A stretch of 64,000 nt of DNA, taken from Purpureocillium takamizusanense. Lineage: Eukaryota > Ascomycota > Sordariomycetes > Hypocreales > Ophiocordycipitaceae. The notes under the pieces are model-generated. The model was given only the letters and a program-made list of their open reading frames with translations, searched no databases and was not told the DNA's origin. Shown here piece after piece: positions 44,806 through 55,999 of the stretch; position 1 is the first letter of the stretch; every line of letters begins with the position of its first letter. The stretch covers positions 2,356,001 to 2,420,000 of the forward strand of contig NC_063072.1 in the NCBI RefSeq assembly GCF_022605165.1, read 5' to 3'. The position numbers and the translations under genes are program-made.

Positions 44806-44874
44806 TGACTCGGTCTGTCCGCCGTGGTTAATTGGGGCTTATATTAAGTAACAAACATCAGGGTTATTAGCTTT

Positions 44875-44895
44875 GGTGGTGGTGGTGGTGGTGGT
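44875..44895. repeat. (GGT)7 microsatellite
   Basis: Seven uninterrupted GGT units in the RNH201/MIF2 intergenic region. Confidence 0.95.
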
Positions 44896-45613
44896 TGATG
44901 GGCAGAGCGGTCGCCCCGCGACGCGTCCGAGACGCGAATTAGGTCTAGCGAGGGTCAATCCAATCCATCCATCCATCCACGACTGTTAGCGTGTTTGCTT
45001 TTTTTTGTGTGTAGAGTGCGTGATGTTCCTGAGTCCAAGAGAGGCAGGCAGACAGACAGGCAATTACTTGCATACATGGCTGCTGTTGACGCGACATGTC
45101 GGACAGCAGCGATATCGAAATGCACATGGTAGAGTGTTTCTCAGGCGCATGCAGGTAGTAATGGTTAATGGGTGGGTTTCCGCTGTGAGACGGCAGGCGG
45201 GACGCGCATGATGGAGGCGGTCCGGTTCCCCTGGGCTTGTGCTCTCGGTCTTGGTGCTACGTGCAGTTGCGCATTGAACGGCGGGGTCGAAAGAACCATG
45301 AATGGAGAGGCTGCGTCGCCTTCTTTCTTGCAAACTTTTCTCTTCCTTTGGGAATGTGGCATCCATGCGAACGACTACAAGGGTTGATTTACTGATGTGA
45401 GGGCTAGGTATCCTCGTAGATGGGCCATCCAATGATACGGTACAGTACCTTACCTACGCAGCTCATCGCAGTGGGCACCCGGCGGCATGCAGCACCACCA
45501 GCACCAGCCGCCCCGACCTATGCGGGCCTCCCGTACCCGCGCGCCAGCGGGCACCTGGAGGCACTGGAACGACTGCTGCCCGCTGCGGCGCTCAACCCCA
45601 ACCCCCAAACTGC

Positions 45614-45640
45614 CCTGAGGTACCTACAGTAGGTACCTAC
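45614..45640. repeat. Paired GGTACCTAC words
   Basis: GGTACCTACAGTAGGTACC forms an imperfect palindrome about 310 bp upstream of MIF2. The same 8-9 bp word recurs in other gene-free parts of the window. Confidence 0.6.
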
Positions 45641-45945
45641 ACTCGTGCCCTGTGCTGTGCCAACCACCACTGAGGGGCTGCCTGGCGCCCGCTGGCTGCC
45701 GGTCAATCTTCAACACGTCAACAAGCGCGTCGTTGTGACCCCAAACTTTCCTCACCACCACCAAACTTCCTTCCCGACCCAGCTCGTGACGCCTCGCCCC
45801 GACGCCGCCGCGCACACACCACACCGTACCCCTTCGACGCAACCTCCTGCAACGCGCAGCAGCAAGTGCATAATCGCAGGATACACTCCCCTCCCCGCCT
45901 CGATCCCACGCGCGGGACTGCGCGCAACCATTGACTGCCGCCACC

Positions 45946-48180
45946 ATGGCTCCGCGCGCGAGGCGCGGTGACGCCGTTCAACAACAGGCCATCCACGAGT
46001 TTGGAAAACAAGGCCGGTATGTTTCTGTCGCCCCCCCCCCTCGTCAGCCTCGCCGCTGCTTCCACGTCTTTCTTCATACTAACCTACCGGCGCTTCAGGA
46101 AAACGGGCGTCTTTCTCCCCGACGATGGAGCGCGCGACGAGCACGGCATGCAGCCTCTGGAAGCCATCTTTTCGTCGCCGCGCAAAACGAACGGCGCACA
46201 CCATGACGATGACGACCAAGATGATTCTGGCAGCGAGGACATGGAACTAGCATCCAGTGAGCGAAACAATTTCCGCCTTTCCCTTGGGAATCCTCACGGC
46301 GCGCTACTGACCGCTCCGTGTTCGTCCGACAGGTGGTGGCCCCGGCCCGCGAACCCTGCTACGGAACCAGCGCAACACCAAGCTCCCCCTTCCCAAGAGC
46401 AAATCGCCCCTCAAGACGAACCTGAAGTCCCCTGCGCGTAGGAACCCGCATATGGAGCAGCGTCTTTCTTCTCCCACCCGCCGCTCCCTTGGCGGCGACC
46501 GCGACACCACCGTGACCCGCCGGCTCGACTTTACCGGTAAGCCCGATAAGTCGTCCAAGCTCGGCGGTGCCAGGCCAAAGGTCAACGGCGTGGCCAGCAA
46601 GAGGCGGCTGCCCTCCTCTAGCGATGACGATGACGAAGACAACGACGACGAATCGATCATCGGAGGCCACACCGACCTGGCCGTCGACGACATGGTGGAG
46701 CAGTCGCTGCAAATGGTCGACGCTATGGGCGGCGACGATGACAACAGCGAGCTTGGTGACACGCAAGTCAACGAATCCGCGCACCAACTACCCGAGGCGG
46801 ACGATGACGACGAGCCCCCGGTGAGGAGACCCAGGGGAAGACCGCCAGGCTCTAGTCGCCCGAAGCCGAATGCTCAACAGCCGCCACCAACTAAGAAAAG
46901 GAGGTCGCTCAGGGGCTCGACCGGCGGCGACGACGTGGGCGGCACGCGACAGGAGGAAGAAGACGACGACGACGATGAGCCACCGCGGCAGGCCAAACGC
47001 CCGCGGACAAAGGCTCCGTCCGCTTCCAAGGCAGCGCCCGCACCGACGAAGCCGCAACGAGAACCGGCCAGCAAGGCCAAAGGGGCCAAGACGACCAATT
47101 CCAACCCCAACCCCAACCCCAAGGAAGTTACGCAACCGGCGGAGAAGCCAAAGGCAAAGGGCCGGCCGTCCAAGAAGGCCAGGGCGCTGGAACCGATCGG
47201 AGAGGACGCAGGGGAAGCTTCCTTCATGGCCTTGCAGCGCGGGCCCCCTATGCCCAAGTCGCGCGGCCTCGTCTCGGTGCGCCGCGACCCCGACGCCGTG
47301 AGCCAGACACGGTCCGGCCGCCACTCGTACCGGCCCGTCGAATACTGGCGCGGCGAGCAGGTGATCTGCGAAGAGGAAGAGCAAAACGACGCCTTCCACC
47401 GCGATGAATTCGTTGTGCCAACCATCAAGGAAATCGTCCGCGTCCCACACGAAGCGCCGCCCTCACGCCGCGCGCCGCGCAGCAAGGCCCGCGCTAATGC
47501 CAAGGGCAAGAACAGCCTGGCCGTGGTCGAGGACGAGGAACTTGAGGAGTGGGAGCTCAATCCGGGCACCGTGACGGGCGAGATCGTCCTGTGGGAGCCC
47601 GAGCACGAGGAGCACCCGCCTGCCGACGACGAGCCCGTCCAGGTCATGGACGACCGCATCGCCATCTCGGCCGACGCCATCCAGACCTCGGACATCAAGG
47701 ACGCCACCTTCCGCTTCGCAAAGACGCTCACCATGCCCTTTATGGGCGCTGGCGTCGTCGATCTACCCCCCGGGGCCGAGAAGCGGCCCAAGAACTCGCG
47801 CAAGATGCACATGGTCTTTTTCGTCCACTACGGCAAGGTCCTCGTCACCATCAACGAGGCCCAGTTTCGCATCTCGGCCGGCGGCACCTGGTTCGTCCCC
47901 AGAGGTGAGTTCTGGACTCTGCCCCTTTGTTCTTCCCACGATTTTCCGTTCCCCCTTTCCGCACCTCAACCCCCTTCCTGTTCAGGGGGGAGGGGCAATT
48001 GTTCATCGCAAGAGAGCTGTGCCCTGGCTGACCACCGAGACTGCAGGAAACTACTACAGCATCACAAACGACTACGACAACCCCAGCCGCATCTTCTTCG
48101 CCCAGGCTTGCGAGGTCCGCGCCCCCGACCCAGACGCCTCGCAGCTGCACAACGACACGACGGGCGCCCTGGGCTACTGA
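45946..48180 (+). CDS. MIF2: Inner kinetochore protein Mif2/CENP-C
   Basis: Four exons: 45946-46016, 46099-46256, 46333-47904 and 48047-48180 (introns 82, 76 and 142 nt); 644 residues. The joins give HEFGKQGRRKTGVFLPDDGARDEHGM at the N-terminus and WFVPRG-GNYYSITNDY in the C-terminal domain, both expected. A block around residue 80 (GPRTLLRNQRNTKLPLPKSK) matches the N-terminal region that contacts the Mis12 complex. The middle is acidic and basic low-complexity with an AT-hook-like RPRGRPPGS. The CENP-C motif RSGRHSYRPVEYWRGE is at about 404-419 and binds the CENP-A nucleosome. Residues from about 535 form the cupin dimerisation fold (FVHYGKVLVTINEAQFRISAGGTWFVP). The protein marks centromeres and builds the kinetochore. 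Confidence 0.96.
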
Positions 48181-49012
48181 GAGAGAGGAAATCCGATGCC
48201 GCCGCCGCCACCATTGTGTTTGTCACCTGCGATCCGCCGCCTAAGAGAGAGGGGGGGCTTTTAACCCCGATGGCCCAGTACATATTATGCTCTCTCATCT
48301 GCCCCCCTCTCTCCCTCTCTCTCTCTCCACCTCTCCCACTGGCGCCCACCACCACGCCCGCAACACCACCACGCCTTTTGACATCCAGAACGAGCCTCTG
48401 TTTGCGTCTTCTCATCTTTATTCATCTTTTTGTTCGAACCATCCGGAGTTTTGGAGGCCAGCGCGAGGGGGAATTGGTAGGGGGAATGGCGGGGTTTGGG
48501 TGCGCGCGGGGTGTCGCACCCTGTTTTTGTCGTTGTGTGGGCGGGGGGCGGCGAACGGGCTCTCTACTTTTGCCCTCCTCATCCCCTTGTTTTTTTGTTG
48601 ACGCGTCCACGAGATGATTGTACTACTGTCCAGCCCAGTTTGCTTCGTCTTGGTATCGTCCATGCTGCTATGTCATTCTCTGCGTGCTATATATCCAGTC
48701 AGACAATTCACCAAGGCGCTCATTCGCCTCATCCCCGTGCGGCGGGCAGATTTGAGAATTCTTCTCTCCTTGTGTGTGTGTATGTGTGTAATCATCATTA
48801 TGTCTTCGGGTGAGTAGCGTGCCTCGCTACGGAGCAGTAAAACCAACACCCTCGTATCTAACACCCAACCGTCCGACCTGTATCACCCAGAACAACAGGT
48901 GCAAACGCCGTCTCTCACCAGCCCGCTATACATTACGTAGTATACAATTGCGATTCGCAGAGGCAGACAAACCTCAGCCTCCCAATCAGCAGCAACACGT
49001 CAAAGGTCGAGG
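48181..49012. other. Convergent intergenic MIF2 / YME2
   Basis: About 830 bp between converging genes, with CTCTCT runs at 48297-48340 and TGTGTG near 48770-48790. No gene supported. Confidence 0.5.
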
Positions 49013-51750
49013 CTAAAACTCCTCGTTGAGCACCTTCTTCAGAGCCGCCATCTCCCGATCCAGCTCCGCAATCTTCCTCTGCGACGCGTCGAGCTTGCCG
49101 AGCAGGTACGTGACCCGGCCCGCCGTCTCGTTGGTCTGACGCGGAAGCGCTCCCAGCAATGTGAGCTCCTGCTCGACCGAGCTTATGCTCTTTGCCTCCA
49201 CCTTGGACAGCTCCGTCAAGGCGGCAAGGTCCATCTTGGCCTTGAGCACGCGGTCGCGCACAAGCACGGCAAATGCGGCTTGGTGGAGGGGCTTGCCCGC
49301 GCGGACGAGCTGGGGCCGGCCTTGGTGAGACTTCAGCGAGATGAGCTCCGAGCTGGCTAGGGCCTCGAGCGCGGCCTCGCCATCGGCGGCCGAAGGGGTC
49401 GTGGAAGATGCAAAGGCCGGTGACATGAGAACCTGGTTGTATCTCAACGATGGGGCTTCGGCGAGAGCCTTGACGACATGCCAAGCCTGCTGCATGGAGT
49501 ACTTCTTCTCTTCGCCCGCCTTGGGCAGGAGGTACATTTTGACAATGTCCGTGGCACTTTCGCCCACAATTTCATCCATGGCTTGTCGCGGGCTCTGTCC
49601 GGCCTTGATGCGTCGCGAGAGGAACTCGAGATCTGTCAGGCGACCCCCAAGTGTCTCGATGCACTCGTCCAGTCCATTAAGGTTGTGTTGGGCCCGGAGC
49701 GTCTTTTGTTGGCCTTCCTTGGTCTCGCTGGCTTCGCCCTCCAGTCGCTGTTCCTCTTCCAGGCGGCTAAGAACAAAGTTCTTGGCCACGCTGTGATCGA
49801 GGTCGCCAAGAGAGATCGTGCGGAAGACCCTGTCCGGCATGGCCTTGGACAGTGGCTTCGAGTACGCCGAGTCGCTAGTCAGGAACACAACGTGCGCGAC
49901 GTTGTTTTGCACAATCGTGGCTGCCCACTCCGCAATCTTGTCGTACACAAAAGATTTGTCATCGTTCTTATGTAGAAAATTGTCGATGACGATGACAGGT
50001 CGTCGCTCCGGATGAGCCTCAAGGAACGCGTCTTCGGAGAGCGCGGCATCCTTGTCCTTCTTCGACCGCCCAGAGAGCGCCACCTCCTTGAGTGCCGTTG
50101 CAGTCGTATGAAGGATGCTGTTGACCTGTGATTCCAGCGTCTCGGAGAATCCTGCCTTGACGCCCGTTGTGCTTTGCACAGCAAGATCCACCATGCTGCT
50201 CAAGCTGTTGGCCCACGAGAAGATCGGTCGATATCCCACGGCACTGGCTAATCGCCTCAGCGTCCCGGCCTCGCCGCTGGCATCCACAATAGGCCGGCAA
50301 TCAATCATGAGCACGTTCTTGCGTCCAGGAAGCGCTTGGTCCATGACCATCTCCACCTTGCCGGAGCCCCTTGGGCCAGTGACGACGATGAAGGTATCTG
50401 AGCTTCCATCGAGCCATCCTTGCAGCTGCTCAATGACATCACGTCGATGGTTCCAAACGGTACTCAACCCTTCCATGCGTTCCTTGTTCTTGCCGCCGAA
50501 GCTGAAACTCCCTGTTTGAGACTTGAACCACTTGTAGAGGCGGGATTCGGTGAAGCGGAGGGATTGTTGAACATGAAGCTTGACGAAAAACTTGCGGATG
50601 GGGTCAAAGACCATGACTGAGATGCCCGCAATGAGGGCCGCGACGATGGGGATGACGATTCGTGGATGATTGGTGAGCCAATTCCAGATGCTGTGCGCTT
50701 TGACGCGTTTCACGTACGAGAGGCGCAGGACCGTGCCATCTTTGCCTCCTCCCATGCCGTCCGTCACGACGAAGCCGTGGAGACAGTTGCGCGCCATGAT
50801 GGCGTCTCTTATCCTTGGGAAGCCAATGATCGCATGCCTCGGCGTCTCCTTGGAGTCCCAGGCCTGAGGGAAAATGTCGGCAATCTTGCCGTACCGACGG
50901 AAGAGGCTATACAGGATTTCTTCAGAGAGCTCTGCCGGGGTTTGGCCCGGTTCCTGGGGAACAAATTCGACTCTGACCAGTGATGACGGAAACCTATAGA
51001 GGTCTTCGAGCCACGGAGTGCCCCTCACTAGACGAGCCTGAATTCCACGAAAGGGGCTGAACCACGGTTTAAGCGGGCGCTCAGTGAGTTTCCGCAAGAG
51101 AGTACCTGCGGGCAACGATTAGCATGCCATGAGCACAGCGCGTTACTAATGATGAAAGAGATACATACCTTCAATCTCGGACGGGCTGATGCTGGGATCG
51201 TACTGCACCTTGACGAATGCACCGCCGTCCTTGAGCCTGGGCATGATTTCCGTGACTTTGAGTGACATGTCGGCGGGTATGGCCGACTTGACGAGCCGGA
51301 TGGGGTCCATGATGCCCAGGGACGAGTTCTCAAACCGCCGGAGAAGGCCTGCTAGGTCGCGGTCAGGCTCAGCGGGCATCCTAAAAAAAGCGGGCAACCT
51401 GGCCAAGGAGCTCAGCTTGATTGGGAAGAGGTCTGTACGCGTGTCACGTTAGCGAATCTTGGGTGCCCGAGGGCCAGCATGAGGAGAGACTCACTGTCGA
51501 AGAAGAGAAGCGACTCATTATGTTTCACCGAGAAGTGGCCCGTCTCTTTTTCCTCTGTCGTTGTCTCAGCGGTCTTCGTCGTGGTGCTCTCCCACGCGCG
51601 ACCCGCGGTGCCGCCGACCTTGAAGCCATGGTGCACACGGAGCCGGGGGCTGGTCGTGGTCGCGAGGATGCCCAGACGTCGGAACACTGCGCTGGGCGGA
51701 GTTGCGCCTCGCCGGAGCGCCAGCGACGCAAGGCCCCCTGTTGGTATCAT
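49013..51750 (-). CDS. YME2: Mitochondrial escape protein 2 (Yme2)
   Basis: Three exons, 51750-51495, 51432-51169 and 51105-49013 (introns 62 and 63 nt); 870 residues. The joins restore LLFFDN-LFPIKLSSL and SPSEIEG-TLLRKLTERPLKPWF. The N-terminus (MIPTGGLASLALRRG, Arg-rich, few acids) looks like a mitochondrial presequence. An RRM-like domain lies at about 217-304 (VRVEFVPQEPG, HAIIGFPRIRDA). One membrane segment (IVIPIVAALIAGISVMVF) is at about 323-340. After it come a P-loop GPRGSGK at 417-423, a Walker B-like VIVIDN region, and a C-terminal coiled coil (KIAELDREMAALKKVL). Yme2 is an inner-membrane protein that affects mtDNA nucleoid structure and escape of mtDNA to the nucleus in yeast. 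Divergent from EMI1. Confidence 0.96.
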
Positions 51751-52305
51751 ATCCCTGCCACCGTCGCACGGCGTGCGGACAACGATAGGTAGCAGAAGGA
51801 AAGTGAGAGGTGAAGGAGTGGTGGGAAGAAGTCGTCCCGATCACGTCCACCTTCATTCACACATCATGGTGACGGTTGGGAGCTCGCTCCTTCCTGCCCC
51901 GTACGCACACTCTGGCAGAGCTCCAAAGCTCGCTCCACTGCCAATGAGGTCATAGCATTGCCCACCCGCGGGGTGGCTCCATAGCTGGTCGGGCCCGGCA
52001 ACTCCTTTATCCGGCCCGTCGAATGCTGGTCGCGGTCCAGACTCTGGGCTTTTGATGCCCAAGACCGCGACGACAGTTTGATGGTATGTCGCTGAAAAGC
52101 AAGAACATCGGAATAACAAAGCCAGCACGTTATCTGGGATTCTATTTTCCGTATTTTCAGACAGTCTCCCAGAACTAAGCGACCGAAATCTACCCAAATT
52201 GCGCCCGTCGAGTCGAGCGCAAGTGGAACTAGACTTCAGCCATCCTAGACCACCATCCTCCTACCGCGTCTCCTCGTCCACGACGCTCGCTGTCGTCAAC
52301 GCACA
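51751..52305. promoter_or_regulatory. Divergent promoter region YME2 / EMI1
   Basis: 555 bp separate two start codons of genes for mitochondrial proteins. AT content rises at 52060-52170. I recognise no specific factor site. Confidence 0.5.
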
Positions 52306-53016
52306 ATGGGCTGGCTCTGGGCATCACCCTCGGCGCCCAAGCCAACCGAGTCACCACAAGACGCACGCGCCGAACCAAACCCCCCCACAACCGCCCAGAC
52401 GGCCGCCCCCAACGAACCCGTCGACCCCGAGATCCAAAAGTTCTACGACCTCTTCAAGAACGACGAGTCATCATCACCCTCCGACTCAAACCCTTCCGAA
52501 CCCGCCAACGACCAGAAAAAGTCCACGTTAGCCTCATGGCTCACCCTAAAAGCGTCCCCCAAGTCCTCGCAGGCGCCGCCCGAGGCCCCCATCGGCGACC
52601 CGCTCGCGGAAGCCCTCCTCCCCACCGACATGTCCTGCCGCCAAGCCTTCGACCTCGCCTGGTCCTGCAACTCCCTGGGCGGCCAGTTCAACGCCGTGTA
52701 CCGCTATGGCGAGATGCGCTCCTGCTCTGATCAGTGGGACGACTTCTGGTTCTGCATGCGCACCAAGTCGTACACTGGCGAGCTCAAGGAGAAGATGATC
52801 CGCGCCCACTACCGCGAGAAGGAATGGCGCAAGTACGGCTCCGGGAAGCCCAGCTCAGAGGATATCTGGGAGAGCCGGAAAGAAAAGGTGCCGCTGGGCA
52901 CCGCCTTCACTGAGAGGGTTGACCCCCCGACGATCGGCGATGACGAGTGGCGGACTGCCGAGGAAGCCAGGAGGAGGGCGGCCCGAACAGAACTTGGGCA
53001 CGACAAGGCTTCATGA
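52306..53016 (+). CDS. EMI1: Emi1-like twin CX9C protein (DUF3128)
   Basis: Intronless, 236 residues. After a Pro/Ser-rich N-terminus (1-107), the DUF3128 core reads MSCRQAFDLAWSCNSLGGQ and YRYGEMRSCSDQWDDFWFCMR. The cysteines form two CX9C pairs, C111/C121 and C140/C150, the pattern of proteins oxidised in the mitochondrial intermembrane space by the Mia40 pathway. A helical charged C-terminus follows (REKEWRKYG, SEDIWESRKEKVPLGTAF). Yeast Emi1 is needed for early induction of meiosis and for respiratory growth; its molecular role is not known. It is longer than the yeast protein, mostly because of the N-terminal disordered part. Divergent from YME2, also mitochondrial. Confidence 0.92.
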   Translation: MGWLWASPSAPKPTESPQDARAEPNPPTTAQTAAPNEPVDPEIQKFYDLFKNDESSSPSDSNPSEPANDQKKSTLASWLTLKASPKSSQAPPEAPIGDPLAEALLPTDMSCRQAFDLAWSCNSLGGQFNAVYRYGEMRSCSDQWDDFWFCMRTKSYTGELKEKMIRAHYREKEWRKYGSGKPSSEDIWESRKEKVPLGTAFTERVDPPTIGDDEWRTAEEARRRAARTELGHDKAS

Positions 53017-53633
53017 CGGCCGAGAAAAACCACATCATACCATTATATACCATATACATAAACCATCACGCAAATCAGGCGCGTTTTCTCTGCTCCATAC
53101 GATCTGACAAACGCCTGTTGATGTTATTTATTCCTGATTGTCCTGGGTGTGTAACGAGCCGGACGACAAGAAGAGGACCTTGTTCGTTCTTGTGCCTAAT
53201 TGCACAACTCACCGGTGTATACTCCGCTTGATCACTGGCTTCTGGACTCGAAGCCATCATACAAATTTCCACGACCACGTAACAGATAACCTCCTGCTCA
53301 CCGGTTGCGCCAGCCAGGCAAACACACGTATAACCAACGTGGGTAAATGTCAGCAGTCACTGGGATTATTTCCCTCGCGAATTTCATATCAGGAGATCTG
53401 GATCACAACTACTGCCACAGCAATAGAGGGCTTTGTGTAGTCTATGCCGTTGAAATTTTAATTCCTTTGCTCATTAAAGTACAAATGCAGGGGTGACCAC
53501 CCTGTTTTCCGTTCCCTGTCATAACCATTGAAAGTGCAACGCAAGCGCAAAATCTAATCAGCTCGTAATCCCTGAACCCCGTGAACCTCCGCATCGTAAA
53601 CGCATTACCAATTTGGAAGGGGTATCAAGATAT
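53017..53633. other. Convergent intergenic EMI1 / Hsp70
   Basis: 617 bp, AT-richer than average for the window, between converging 3' ends. Nothing recognisable. Confidence 0.5.
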
Positions 53634-54134
53634 TTAGTCGACCTCCTCGACAGTGGGACCGTCGTCGCCGCCAGCGCCGCCAGGGGGGCCACCAGCACCG
53701 GGGAAGCCGCCGGGAGCGCCACCGGGCATGCCACCGGGAGGACCGCCCTCGGAGCCGTAGAACTTCATCATGATGGGGTTGGCAACGGCCTCAAGCTCCT
53801 TCTGATGCTCCTCATACTCCTCACGAGTGGCCTGCTGGCTGTCGTCGAGCCAAGCGACAACCTTGTCAATCTCGGTCTTGAGGGTCTCCTTGTCGGCGGC
53901 CTCAATCTTCTCGTCGACCTTGGGGTCGGACAGAGTGTTGCGCAGAGAGTACGCATACGACTCGAGACCGTTCTTGGCAGCAACACGGCGACCTTCGGCC
54001 TCATCCTCGTCCTTGTACTTCTCGGCATCGGCAAGCATGCGCTCGATCTCCTCCTTGGACAGGCGGCCCTTGTCGTTGGTGATGACGATCTTGTTGGACT
54101 TGCCCGTACCCTTCTCAACGGCGGAGACGTTCAT

Positions 54135-54167
<33 letters not shown>

Positions 54168-55757
54168 AATCTGGGGCACACCACGAGGAGCAGGAGGGAT
54201 GCCGGTAAGCTCGAACTTGCCCATCAGGTTGTTGTCCTTGGTGCGCTGGCGCTCACCCTCGTAGACCTGGATGAGCACACCGGGCTGGTTGTCGGAGAAG
54301 GTGGAGAAGACCTCGGACTTCTTGGTGGGGATGGTGGTGTTGCGGGGAATGAGCTTGGTCATCATACCACCAGCGGTCTCGATACCAAGAGACAGAGGCG
54401 CGACGTCGAGAAGCAGGATCTCGTTGGTCGACTTGGAAGAGGTGTCGCCAGACAGAATGGCAGCCTGAACGGCAGCACCATAGGCAACAGCCTCATCGGG
54501 GTTGATGGACTTGTTGGGCTCCTTGCCGTTGAAGTAGTCGGCAATAAGCTTCTGGATGCGGGGAATACGCGTGGAGCCGCCGACGAGGACGATCTCGTGG
54601 ACCTGGCTCTTGTCGATCTTGGCATCGCTGAGGACGCGGTCGACGGGCTGAATGGTGGAGCGGAAGAGGTCCTGGCAGAGCTCCTCAAAGCGGGCGCGGG
54701 TGATGGAGGTGTAGAAGTCGATACCCTCAAACAGGGAGTCGATCTCAATGGACGTCTGGGCAGACGAAGAAAGAGTGCGCTTGGCACGCTCGCAGGCAGT
54801 TCGGAGACGGCGCAGAGCACGAGCGTTGGTAGACAGATCCTGTGTTTGAAAGTTAGCTTTAGTACTTTGAAAAAGTGGGGACGGGTCGCTGTCGTATCCG
54901 GCGGTACTCAAGTTGCTGTCGTGCCCGGCGTTGCCACCATGGCCGTCGTTGCCAGCATTTCCCGAGTTGCCTTCGTGTCTGGCGTTTCCCATGTTTCTGG
55001 GAGATCTCACTTTCTTAAATTTCCTCTTGAACTCCAAGACAAAATGATTGACAAGACGGTTGTCGAAGTCCTCACCACCCAGATGAGTGTCACCAGCGGT
55101 GGACTTGACCTCGAAAATGCCCTCCTCAATGGTCAGGAGGGACACATCGAAAGTACCACCGCCAAGATCGAAAATGAGGACGTTGCGCTCGCCCTCAACC
55201 TTCTTGTCCAGGCCGTAGGCGATGGCGGCGGCCGTGGGCTCGTTGATGATACGCAGGACGTTGAGGCCGGCGATGAGACCAGCGTCCTTGGTGGCCTGGC
55301 GCTGGCTGTCGTTGAAGTAGGCAGGGACAGTGACGACAGCATTGGTGACCTGGGTGCCCAGGTAGCTCTCGGCAGTCTCACGCATCTTGGTCAAGACCAT
55401 GGAAGAGATCTCTTCGGGGGTGAAGGTCTTCTGCTCGCCCTTGAACTCGACCTCGATGGCAGGCTTGCCAGCCTTGTCGGTGACCTTGAAGGGGAAATGC
55501 TTCATGTCGGCCTGGACCTCAGCGTCGTTGAACTTGCGGCCAATCAATCGCTTGGCGTCGAAGACGGTGTTGTGAGGGTTCATGGCGACCTGGTTCTTGG
55601 CGGCATCGCCAATCAGACGCTCAGTGTCGGTGAAGGCAACGAAAGAGGGCGTGGTGCGGTTGCCCTGGTCGTTGGCAATGATATCGCATCGATCCTCGCG
55701 GAAGATGCCCACGCACGAGTACGTGGTACCCAGATCGATACCGACGGCGGGACCCAT
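53634..55757 (-). CDS. Cytosolic Hsp70 (Ssa type)
   Basis: Two exons, 55757-55011 and 54839-53634, with a 171-nt intron; 650 residues. Start chosen at [14 protein letters not shown]. Hsp70 signatures: [36 protein letters not shown], the [14 protein letters not shown] linker, and a GGMP-type tail ([10 protein letters not shown]) ending in EEVD, which marks cytosolic Hsp70 that docks TPR co-chaperones. ATP-driven folding, translocation and stress protection follow from the family. The intron has a GTGAGA donor and a GCTAAC branch near the acceptor and removes 57 codons that are also open in frame; spliced protein reads [19 protein letters not shown] as in other Ssa proteins. A step-type heat-shock element lies about 220 bp upstream. 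Ssb type is excluded by EEVD. Confidence 0.97.
54840..55010 (-). other. Stop-free, in-frame intron of the Hsp70 gene
   Basis: 171 nt, a multiple of three, without stop in the coding frame. It would encode a Gly/Asn/His/Asp-rich insert with repeats such as GNAGND and GNAGHDSN. Donor GTGAGA, branch GCTAAC and acceptor ACACAG argue that it is an intron. Confidence 0.85.
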
Positions 55758-55950
55758 GATGACGTTTGTGTGTGAATACGGCTGTGATGTGTGGAGGGGG
55801 GTATGCTGCAAACAAAGAGACGGCGAAACAGCGAGCCAATTCAATCAATGAATTGAACTGCGTAGAAGAAGGAAGGTGCGATGTGTGCGGGTATGAGAGG
55901 AAGGATGAGGGAAAAGAGTTTCGGGGCGAGTTGGGCGGTTGTGAGAGGCA

Positions 55951-55961
55951 TCTAAATAAAA
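55951..55961 (-). promoter_or_regulatory. TATA-like element of the Hsp70 gene
   Basis: The minus strand reads TTTTATTTAGA here, about 195 bp upstream of the Hsp70 ATG and just downstream of the heat-shock element. Confidence 0.4.
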
Positions 55962-55974
55962 GAAGGCGGGCGGG

Positions 55975-55999
55975 CTTCGATGTGCTTCTACACTGTTCC
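55975..55999 (-). promoter_or_regulatory. Step-type heat-shock element
   Basis: Three TTC trimers on the plus strand start at 55976, 55986 and 55996, exactly 10 bp apart (minus strand: GGAAC-n5-AGAAG-n5-CGAAG). This is the step arrangement bound by fungal Hsf1. It lies about 220 bp upstream of the Hsp70 start, next to a TATA-like word. Confidence 0.65.

Larger units (their letters stand above)
44454..45945. other. Divergent intergenic RNH201 / MIF2
   Basis: About 1.5 kb, rich in simple repeats: GAGTC units at 44610-44632, (AC)11 at 44784-44805, (GGT)7 at 44875-44895 and CATC units at 44963-44980. GTACCTA words occur at 45440-45460 and 45615-45640 (AGGTACCTACAGTAGGTACC). The last 250 bp are C/A-rich leader of MIF2. 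Confidence 0.5.

Noticed and set aside
53634..55844. Hsp70 as one uninterrupted 736-codon frame
   Set aside because: The middle 57 codons have donor, branch and acceptor signals and would break the conserved nucleotide-binding domain; the sequence upstream of MGPAVG is leader.
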